NCBI RefSeq assembly: GCF_046736345.1
Contig: NZ_CP157210.1
Coordinates: 1,488,001 to 1,552,000, forward strand
Direction: 5' to 3'
DNA: 64,000 nt
DNA from: Hyphococcus formosus
GTDB lineage: Bacteria > Pseudomonadota > Alphaproteobacteria > Caulobacterales > Parvularculaceae
A program made the position numbers and the translations under genes. Of the stretch, positions 57,700 to 64,000 are shown piece by piece. The notes below the pieces were generated by a model, which did not search any database, was not told where the DNA came from, and saw nothing but the letters and a program-made list of their open reading frames with translations. Positions within the stretch are counted from its first letter, which is position 1; every line of letters begins with the position of its first letter.

Positions 57700-58611
57700 G
57701 TGGCAAAGCGCTTGGGGCCGGACAGCGACATGATTAATGCCTCTTTAAAGAACCAGATTCTGAAAGACCCGCGTCATTATCAAATTTTGACCCTTTCTGC
57801 GCTATTGGCCTACGGCACTTTGGCGAGTGTCTTTGAAATCAGCGGTGCGCAAATTTTCGGGATATTTTTCGCTGCGCTCGCGACGCAATATCTCGGCAGT
57901 TTCATGAATGCGGTCCGCTTTGAACCGCGCAGCGCGCTGATCACCGCCCTCTCCATCTCTTTGTTACTACGCGCCGATAGCGTCATGCCGCTTATGGCGG
58001 CAGCGGCCATTGGGGTTGGCTCGAAATTCATGATCCGACTTTATGGAAAGCACATTTTCAACCCTGCCAACGCCGCAATTGTTTTTCTACTGATTATATC
58101 TTTAACGGCTATGCCGGGCGTCGCGTGGACGACGCCGGGTCAATGGGGCACCGCGCTATGGTTTGCGGCCCTTTTGGCTGGTGCGGGATTATTCGTCACC
58201 TATCGCGCCGCTCGTTTTGATGTACCGCTGATTTTTCTAGGCACCTTTGCGGTGCTAATTTTCACGCGCGCCCTATGGCTTGGCGATCCATTCTCAATAC
58301 CGCTGTTGCGCTTGCAAAATGGGGCGCTGATCCTGTTTGCATTTTTCATGATTTCTGATCCAAAAACCACGCCGGATGGATCGATAGCGCGTGCGGCCTT
58401 TGCGGCGAGCGCGGCCATCGTGACCTATATTCTTTCTTATCACTTCCATAATTCCGATGGGCTGTTTTACGCGCTGGCCATCATGTGCGTCGTCCGCCCA
58501 CTGTTCGAATATTTTGACCCTGCACCACATTACCGGTGGGGTGACCGGATCAATCCGGTTCGCCTGCCGCAATTACGCCCCCGCAGCCCGCAACAAATCC
58601 CGGCAGAATAA
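57700..58611 (+). CDS. RnfD/NqrB-like multi-span membrane protein
   Basis: The 303-residue protein has about eight to ten spans. Residues 115-140 (KHIFNPANAAIVFLLI) and DPKTTPDGS (about 225-233) resemble RnfD and NqrB. In those subunits a flavin is attached to Thr of an SGAT-type motif; I do not find that motif, so covalent FMN is doubtful. The start is uncertain: GTG 57700 has AAGGA three bases ahead, and ATG 57730 (MINASLK) is an alternative. No other Rnf gene is here. A DUF2330 gene follows after 13 bases; the two probably work together. Confidence 0.75.
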   Translation: MAKRLGPDSDMINASLKNQILKDPRHYQILTLSALLAYGTLASVFEISGAQIFGIFFAALATQYLGSFMNAVRFEPRSALITALSISLLLRADSVMPLMAAAAIGVGSKFMIRLYGKHIFNPANAAIVFLLIISLTAMPGVAWTTPGQWGTALWFAALLAGAGLFVTYRAARFDVPLIFLGTFAVLIFTRALWLGDPFSIPLLRLQNGALILFAFFMISDPKTTPDGSIARAAFAASAAIVTYILSYHFHNSDGLFYALAIMCVVRPLFEYFDPAPHYRWGDRINPVRLPQLRPRSPQQIPAE

Positions 58612-58624
58612 ATCGGAGAGAGAC

Positions 58625-59998
58625 ATGCCCCTATCGTTCAAGAAAACATTGTTCGCAGCCGTTTCCGCCACCGCCGCCATCACCTTGACCACCGGTGCCG
58701 TTGCTTTTTGTGGCTTTTACGTTGCCAAAGCGGATACCAAATTATTCAACAAGGCGTCGAAAGTCGCCTTGATGCGTGACGGCGATAGAACCGTCATCAC
58801 TATGGCCAATGATTTTCAGGGCGACTTAAAGGAATTCGCTGTTGTCATACCGGTTCCGGTCGTTCTGGAAGAAGGACAAATCCACGTCACAGACAACGCC
58901 ATCATCGACCATCTCGACGCCTATACCGCGCCGCGCCTTGTTGAATATTTCGACGATGATCCTTGTGCAGTCTATATGCGGCGAGAATTCGATATGGCGA
59001 CAACGACAGCCCTGCCCGAAGCCGCCGCTCCGGTCTCGCAAAAAGATAGCTTGGGCGTCACCATAGAGGCCGAATATACGGTCGGCGAATATGACATTCA
59101 GATCCTTTCTGCCGAGCAGTCGGATGGCCTCGCCACATGGCTAACACAAAATGGATACAAGCTTCCTGAGGGAGCTGAAGAAACCTTACGCAGCTATATC
59201 AAGCAAAACACCAAATTCTTTGTTGCGAAGGTAAACCTAGAGGAACAAGCGCAAACAGGGCTGAAATATCTTCGTCCTTTACAAATCGCATTCGAATCGC
59301 CGCGATTTAGCCTGCCTATTCGTCTTGGTACGGTCAATGCAGATGGAAAACAGGAACTTTTTGTGCTCGCCCTTACGCGTACTGGCCGCGTTGAAACAAC
59401 AAATTATCGCACCGTCAAATTGCCGACCGATAAACAGATACCGTTATACGTAAAAGGTGAATTCGGTGATTTTTACAAATCCATGTTTCATGAACAGGTC
59501 GAGCAGGAAAATGGCCGTGCGGTCTTTCTTGAATATGCCTGGGACATGGGTTGGTGCGACCCCTGCGCCGCTGACCCGCTATCATCGGATGAGCTTCGCG
59601 AACTCGGCGTGTATTGGCTGACCGATAATACAGTCATGCCCCGTAATCGTGGGCCACAAGCACAGAATGTATTCGTCACCCGCCTGCACGTTTCTTACGA
59701 CGCCGAACATTTCCCCGAGGATCTGATGTTCAAGGAAACCGGCGACCGCACGAATTTTCAGGGGCGATATGTCCTTCGGCACCCCTATAAAGGCGATGCC
59801 CAATGCGATGCGGCAAAGCAATATCGGGCTGAATTACCAAAACGTTTTGAACAAGAGGCGCAAACGCTCGCCAATCTGACCGGATGGGAAATCGACGATA
59901 TCCGCAAAAAGATGAGCGAGAATGAGCAGTCCTTCACACCGCCTGAGAAGGAAAATTGGTGGGACCGGCTCTGGGGAAATGACAAAAAAGATGGCTAG
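58625..59998 (+). CDS. DUF2330 family exported protein
   Basis: The 457-residue protein has a signal peptide (about 1-28, ending near VAFC) and the DUF2330 pattern: KLFNKASKVALMRDGDRTVITM, MANDFQGDLKEFAVVIPVPVVL, EYTVGEYDIQILSAEQSDGLATWLTQNGYKLPEGA. Cysteines are spread (DDDPCAV, GWCDPCAADPL, DAQCD) and may form disulfides. The C-terminal tail is charged and Trp-rich. The function is unknown. GGAGAG precedes ATG 58625. It forms a pair with the RnfD-like gene. Confidence 0.85.
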   Translation: MPLSFKKTLFAAVSATAAITLTTGAVAFCGFYVAKADTKLFNKASKVALMRDGDRTVITMANDFQGDLKEFAVVIPVPVVLEEGQIHVTDNAIIDHLDAYTAPRLVEYFDDDPCAVYMRREFDMATTTALPEAAAPVSQKDSLGVTIEAEYTVGEYDIQILSAEQSDGLATWLTQNGYKLPEGAEETLRSYIKQNTKFFVAKVNLEEQAQTGLKYLRPLQIAFESPRFSLPIRLGTVNADGKQELFVLALTRTGRVETTNYRTVKLPTDKQIPLYVKGEFGDFYKSMFHEQVEQENGRAVFLEYAWDMGWCDPCAADPLSSDELRELGVYWLTDNTVMPRNRGPQAQNVFVTRLHVSYDAEHFPEDLMFKETGDRTNFQGRYVLRHPYKGDAQCDAAKQYRAELPKRFEQEAQTLANLTGWEIDDIRKKMSENEQSFTPPEKENWWDRLWGNDKKDG

Positions 59999-60061
59999 GT
60001 GCCGATAATATCGGCCTATTCGCCGTTGGATTTGCGACACGGCGCAGTTTAGAATTGCGCT

Positions 60062-60610
60062 ATGGCAAATTTAATTACGCTCGCGCGCATGGCGCTGATC
60101 ATTCCGTTCATTTTCGCGTTTCTCGCGAACGCCCCTTGGAACATGACGGCGGCGCTCATTATTTTCGTCGTAGCCTCGCTGACCGACTTTCTTGATGGCT
60201 ATGTAGCCCGCGCCAGAAACGAAACCTCTGCGCTTGGTGCCGCGCTCGACCCCTTAGCAGACAAATTGCTGATCGCTGCGGCGTTCATTTTGCTGGTACG
60301 CAATGGGGTGATTATGGGCTTCGGCGTCGTCGCCGTGATCATCATCATTCTTCGCGAACTTTTTGTGAGCGGCATGCGAGAGGCCTTGGGCGCTGCGAAC
60401 CAAACTCTGCCGGTCACGCAAATCGCAAAATGGAAAACCACCGCGCAATTGATCGCCGCAGGGCTTTTAATTGCCGCCGCGCCGACCGGCATCATCGGCG
60501 AAAGCCTCCGCCCGCTGGCGAGTGCCGCGTTGTGGGTCGCAGCTACGCTGACCCTTTGGACCGGCGCGGATTACGGCATTCGTTCGTTTAAAATGTTGGG
60601 GGCGCGATGA
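60062..60610 (+). CDS. pgsA: CDP-diacylglycerol-glycerol-3-phosphate 3-phosphatidyltransferase
   Basis: PgsA makes phosphatidylglycerol phosphate at the inner membrane. The 182-residue protein has the CDP-alcohol phosphatidyltransferase motif in DFLDGYVARARNETSALGAALDPLADK, where DG-x2-AR-x8-G-x3-D-x3-D is complete. Five or six hydrophobic spans surround it. Its stop overlaps the start of the response regulator gene by four bases (ATGA), an unusual neighbour. Confidence 0.94.
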   Translation: MANLITLARMALIIPFIFAFLANAPWNMTAALIIFVVASLTDFLDGYVARARNETSALGAALDPLADKLLIAAAFILLVRNGVIMGFGVVAVIIIILRELFVSGMREALGAANQTLPVTQIAKWKTTAQLIAAGLLIAAAPTGIIGESLRPLASAALWVAATLTLWTGADYGIRSFKMLGAR

Positions 60611-61305
60611 CTACTTCTCCGCTAATTTTGGAAGGCGCAGCGCATATTCTGATCGTCGATGATGACGACAGAATCAGAAACCTCCTGAAACGATATTTAG
60701 CGGAGAATGGATTTCGGACATCGACTGCATCGAATGCGAGCGAAGCCCGGGGACTTATGTCGTCGGTAACTTTTGACCTCTTGATCCTTGACGTGATGAT
60801 GCCCGGTGAAAGCGGATTCGACCTGACAAAATCCGTCAGGGGCATTTCAAATGTGCCGGTGCTTTTACTTACCGCACGGGGCTTACCCGAGGACCGGATC
60901 AAAGGGCTTGAGATGGGTGCCGATGATTATCTCTCAAAGCCATTTGAACCACGCGAATTGTTATTGCGGGTCAATGCCCTGTTGCGCCGGACACAGCCTG
61001 CGGCACTTGAGAAGAAAGAATTGAAATTCGGCGATTGTGTTTTCTCGCTGGGCCGCGGTGAGCTGCGCAAAAATGGCGAATTGGTACGGCTAACCGCGGG
61101 GGAAGCTGCGCTGTTGAAAGCGCTCGCGCAAAAACCGCGCGAAGCCATGAGCCGGGAATCGCTTGCGGAGCAGACGGCCTCCTCGATGGAGCGATCGGTA
61201 GACGTTCAGGTGACACGCCTGCGCAAAAAAATAGAAGAAGACCCGCGCGCACCGATTTACCTCCAGACCGTTCGCGGTATCGGCTATGCGCTGATGGCGG
61301 ATTGA
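60607..61305 (+). CDS. OmpR-family response regulator
   Basis: The 232-residue regulator has a receiver domain (HILIVDDDDRIRNLLKRYL, LDVMMPGESG with the phospho-Asp, VPVLLLTARG, DYLSKPFE) and a winged-helix DNA-binding domain (LTAGEAALLKALAQKP, then VTRLRKKIEEDPRAPIYLQTVRGIGYAL). The following sensor gene begins four bases later, so both form a two-component pair. The targets are unknown. Confidence 0.94.
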   Translation: MTTSPLILEGAAHILIVDDDDRIRNLLKRYLAENGFRTSTASNASEARGLMSSVTFDLLILDVMMPGESGFDLTKSVRGISNVPVLLLTARGLPEDRIKGLEMGADDYLSKPFEPRELLLRVNALLRRTQPAALEKKELKFGDCVFSLGRGELRKNGELVRLTAGEAALLKALAQKPREAMSRESLAEQTASSMERSVDVQVTRLRKKIEEDPRAPIYLQTVRGIGYALMAD

Positions 61306-61309
61306 TAAA

Positions 61310-62620
61310 ATGATCTTGCGGTACTTTCCTAAAAGTCTTTATGCCCGCATCACCTTGATCGTCATTCTGCCGATCTTCATTACCCAATCTGTGGTCACCT
61401 ATATCTTTTTCGCGCGCCACTGGGATTTGGTCACGGCAAATCTTTCCGAAAGCGTAGCCGGCCAAATCGCCCTTGTAACAACAATGTACGAAGACGCGGA
61501 GACCGATGACCAGCGCACCGCGATAAGCGCCCTTGCGCTCAACGATCTCAATATGCGGGTGCGGTTTGCGCCCGACACCACCCTTCCGGCAACCAATCAA
61601 TTGGCGTTGTTTAACGTCTATAACAACACGCTGAACAAACGGCTTGAAAATGCGCTGGACCGGCCCTTTTGGCTGAATACTCAGACGTGGCCGAACGACG
61701 TAGAAATTCGCGTCGCATTTGAAGACGGAGCGTTGATTTATCTGGCACGGCGCGATCGGGTTTTTGCGACGACGGGGCGTATATTCCTATTCTGGCTAAT
61801 CGCGACTTCTATTCTGATCGGGACGATTGGAATTATTTTCATGCGCAATCAGGTGCGTTCTATCTTGCGGCTTGCAACTGCCGCAGAAGCATTCGGTCGC
61901 GGCCGCGATGCGCCGAACTACCGACCATCTGGCGCAACGGAAGTACGTAAAGCGGGCTATGCTTTCATTGCCATGCGTGAGCGGATCAAGCGTCACATGG
62001 AACAACGCACGACGGTCTTGGCAGGTATCAGCCATGATCTGAAAACGCCCCTGACCCGCATCAAACTGGCGTTGGCGATGCAATCGGAGAGCGACGAAAT
62101 CATCGCCATTCAAAAAGATGTAGAAGAAATGGAGCGGATGATCGAAGCCTATCTCGATTTCGCCAGCAATGAAGCGGTCGATGAAGACCCCGCGCCTTTC
62201 CGCCTTGATGAACTTGTTGCCGAGATTGCCAAAGATGTTGAGCGCACGGGCCGGCATATCGATACCGATGCCCCCCGTCCGGTAACGCTCGCGGTACGGC
62301 GCATGGCGCTAAAGCGGGCCGTTGCTAATCTCGTGAATAATAGCCTGCGATATGCGGATAATGTCTGGGTCAGCGTTGTTCGTCTGAACCGCTATGTCGA
62401 AATAATCGTGGAGGATGACGGCCCCGGCATTCCGCCCGAAAAATACGAATATGTATTCAAGCCATTCACCCGCCTTGATGAGGCAAGAAACCTGAATGAA
62501 AGCGGCGTCGGTATGGGATTGGTAATCGTGCGCGATGTCGCGCGCGCTCATGGCGGCGATGTCACGCTTGACCAATCCCCAAGAGGTGGTTTGCGCGCGA
62601 CTATTCGCCTACCGCTTTAA
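61310..62620 (+). CDS. EnvZ-like sensor histidine kinase
   Basis: The 436-residue membrane kinase has a first span near 10-32, a periplasmic part (about 35-150), a second span near 160-182, then HAMP, a HisKA box TVLAGISHDLKTPLTRIKLAL with the phospho-His and a GHKL domain (NLVNNSLRYA, EDDGPGIPPE, GVGMGLVIV). It is the partner of the response regulator just upstream. Its stop overlaps the convergent proC stop by four bases (TTAA). Confidence 0.94.
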   Translation: MILRYFPKSLYARITLIVILPIFITQSVVTYIFFARHWDLVTANLSESVAGQIALVTTMYEDAETDDQRTAISALALNDLNMRVRFAPDTTLPATNQLALFNVYNNTLNKRLENALDRPFWLNTQTWPNDVEIRVAFEDGALIYLARRDRVFATTGRIFLFWLIATSILIGTIGIIFMRNQVRSILRLATAAEAFGRGRDAPNYRPSGATEVRKAGYAFIAMRERIKRHMEQRTTVLAGISHDLKTPLTRIKLALAMQSESDEIIAIQKDVEEMERMIEAYLDFASNEAVDEDPAPFRLDELVAEIAKDVERTGRHIDTDAPRPVTLAVRRMALKRAVANLVNNSLRYADNVWVSVVRLNRYVEIIVEDDGPGIPPEKYEYVFKPFTRLDEARNLNESGVGMGLVIVRDVARAHGGDVTLDQSPRGGLRATIRLPL

Positions 62621-63429
62621 TCGGTTAGCTCCCCTGCCCGCTTGGCCGCGGCCTCCAGCGCTTTATTCATCAGCTTGCGGACGGCCTGCTCATCGCCATC
62701 GAGCACATTGAGCGCCGCCTCAGTCGTACCGCCAGGCGATGTTACCGCGCGGCGCATATCAGCGGCGCTGCGCTCATCCTTGGCCACAAGACTTCCGGCA
62801 CCGCTACAGGTCGCCCGCGCAAGCGCATGTGCCTTTTCGGGTGCCATGCCAAGCGCGATCCCGGCTTCTGCCAAGGCTTCGGTCAACAGGAAGAAATAAG
62901 CGGGGCCAGAGCCGGAAATTGCCGTTACGAAATCAATTTCCTTTTCCGTATCGACCCAGACCACATCACCTGTCGCTTGCATCAAGGTCTCGATCATGGC
63001 CCGTTCTGATGCGCTTACCTGATCGACCGCATAGACGCCGGACACCCCTTTACCGATCGCGGCGGGTAAGTTCGGCATGACACGCGCGGTCTTTTCCGCA
63101 CCGCCAAGAAATTCCGAAATGCGCGCAACCGATTTCCCCGCCATGACAGAAATGACGACCGCACCCTTCGCGATAGCGCTATATTGCGGCAATACGGCTT
63201 CGGCCATTTGCGGTTTGATCGCAATGACAACCGCATCGAACTGCCCGCTAATCTCTGGATTTAATAAAAGACCATGTTCTGTGCATAGCGCCTTCATCGG
63301 CTCGCCTGCACTCGGATCAAAAACAGCGGATGCGGCCGTATCGACCGCACCATTTTCAAGCCATCCGCGAAGCATCGCTCCGCCCATGGCACCTGCACCA
63401 ATAAGGGCAACTTTCGGTAAGTTTGTCAT
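62617..63429 (-). CDS. proC: Pyrroline-5-carboxylate reductase
   Basis: ProC catalyses the last step of proline synthesis with NAD(P)H. The 270-residue protein has the Rossmann motif GAGAMGGAMLRGWL, VVIAIKPQMAE, RVMPNLPAAIGKGVSGVYA, and the hallmark SGSGPAYFFLLTEALAEAGIALGM with TSPGGTTEAAL. The length is normal. It is downstream of the YbjN gene and convergent with the EnvZ-like gene. Confidence 0.96.
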   Translation of the reverse strand: MTNLPKVALIGAGAMGGAMLRGWLENGAVDTAASAVFDPSAGEPMKALCTEHGLLLNPEISGQFDAVVIAIKPQMAEAVLPQYSAIAKGAVVISVMAGKSVARISEFLGGAEKTARVMPNLPAAIGKGVSGVYAVDQVSASERAMIETLMQATGDVVWVDTEKEIDFVTAISGSGPAYFFLLTEALAEAGIALGMAPEKAHALARATCSGAGSLVAKDERSAADMRRAVTSPGGTTEAALNVLDGDEQAVRKLMNKALEAAAKRAGELTD

Positions 63430-63467
63430 CCGCGCAACCTAGCGCATCAAACCGGAAAGAAAAGCGC

Positions 63468-63971
63468 CTAAGCTGTCCCAGCCGTATCAAATAATGACGC
63501 TTGCAGGGCCTCGTCCGGGTTTTTACCGCCCCAGATCAGGAAATTGAACGCCGGATAAAACCGATCAATCGCTTCGCTTGCCGCTTTGATCAACGCTTCA
63601 CCTTGCATATTGTCGAGATTACCTTCCGGCGTCAGCAAGGATGAATTCCGATAGACAATGGAATTGTCGTCCGCCCACAAATCGAAATGGCCCAGCCAAA
63701 GGCGCTCATTGACCATGGTCACTAACCGCGCCGCCTCATCGATTCGGCCAACCGGGGCTTTTAACTCTAGTGGTGCACCCATTTGCAAGGTTGCCAATTC
63801 GGGCCGCCATGTGAACCAGAGACCGATATCGCGCCACACACCTGGCATCATCACGTGAAGCTCGTTCGCACCGGCGCGCTCGATTTCGAACTCCAAACCG
63901 CTTGCGGCGGCTTCGAGCACTTTCAACGGGTCAACGCTCTGTTTCGGTTTACGGATCAGCTCAATGGACAT
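63468..63971 (-). CDS. YbjN-domain protein
   Basis: The 167-residue protein has a YbjN fold: DPLKVLEAAASGLEFEIERAGANELHV, GAPLELKAPVGRIDEAARLVTMVNERLWLGHFDLW, IVYRNSSLL and the YPAFNFLIW helix near the C-terminus. The family resembles type III secretion chaperones; E. coli YbjN affects stress and motility. It is upstream of proC on the same strand, 38 bases apart, the usual alphaproteobacterial pair. Confidence 0.9.
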   Translation of the reverse strand: MSIELIRKPKQSVDPLKVLEAAASGLEFEIERAGANELHVMMPGVWRDIGLWFTWRPELATLQMGAPLELKAPVGRIDEAARLVTMVNERLWLGHFDLWADDNSIVYRNSSLLTPEGNLDNMQGEALIKAASEAIDRFYPAFNFLIWGGKNPDEALQASLFDTAGTA

Positions 63972-64000
63972 AATTGCCCCTCTTCCCGGTTCACGCGACT

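Overview
The window is chromosomal DNA of an alphaproteobacterium. The signs are the conserved gene orders (bamE, ubiquinol-cytochrome c chaperone, yceD, plsX, fabH, ihfA, merR; nagZ, scpA, scpB, tatA, tatB, tatC, serS, surE, LysM/M23 peptidase), a SciP-type CtrA inhibitor, a MucR/Ros regulator, an Atm1-type ABC exporter and two PAS_5 proteins. SciP beside an FlhF-like GTPase, with no flagellar genes in view, suggests a Caulobacterales/Maricaulales/Parvularculales-like marine lineage, but genus cannot be decided from the sequence alone.

Layout. 1-1712: right edge of a mobile-type module, the tail of a DUF2924 gene overlapping a large serine recombinase, next to tRNA-Tyr. 2221-6105: rlmB, a glutathione transferase, a HAD-like protein and an AidB-type acyl-CoA dehydrogenase. 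6296-8712: an A+T-rich three-gene operon beside tRNA-Pro, encoding a STAS-like/GHKL ATPase, a small DUF4325/STAS-like protein and a membrane-anchored protein; this is the best candidate for an undescribed system. 9033-14161: the lipid-synthesis and envelope block. 14223-17528: thiL, nusB, nrdR, glyA. 17700-20589: regulators mucR and sciP with structured intergenic DNA, then an FlhF-like GTPase. 20693-31093: the cell-wall, Tat, condensin and dGTPase block. 31311-36779: erpA, a ClpP-like protein, nitroreductase, xthA, an esterase, a RecD-like helicase and DUF805. 36817-43883: DUF3137, a large hybrid histidine kinase, the Atm1-like exporter and a PilZ protein. 43880-50306: a valine-degradation operon. 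50502-51911: two PAS_5 paralogues and a 30-residue membrane microprotein. 52100-63971: Ca/Na exchanger, folate genes, uvrC, ureohydrolase, an RnfD-like/DUF2330 pair, pgsA, an OmpR/EnvZ-type pair, proC and a YbjN protein.

How the genes work together. Most of the window is housekeeping: acyl chain initiation (plsX, fabH), division and wall turnover (LysM/M23, SPOR, nagZ), protein export (tatABC), chromosome condensation (scpAB), one-carbon metabolism (glyA, folB), and catabolism of valine through isobutyryl-CoA dehydrogenase, 3-hydroxyisobutyryl-CoA hydrolase, mmsB and mmsA. Several conserved clusters are pruned: no rib genes between nrdR and nusB, no argS between dgt and the SPOR gene, and no pcm beside surE. 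Four convergent gene pairs end with stop codons that overlap by exactly four bases.
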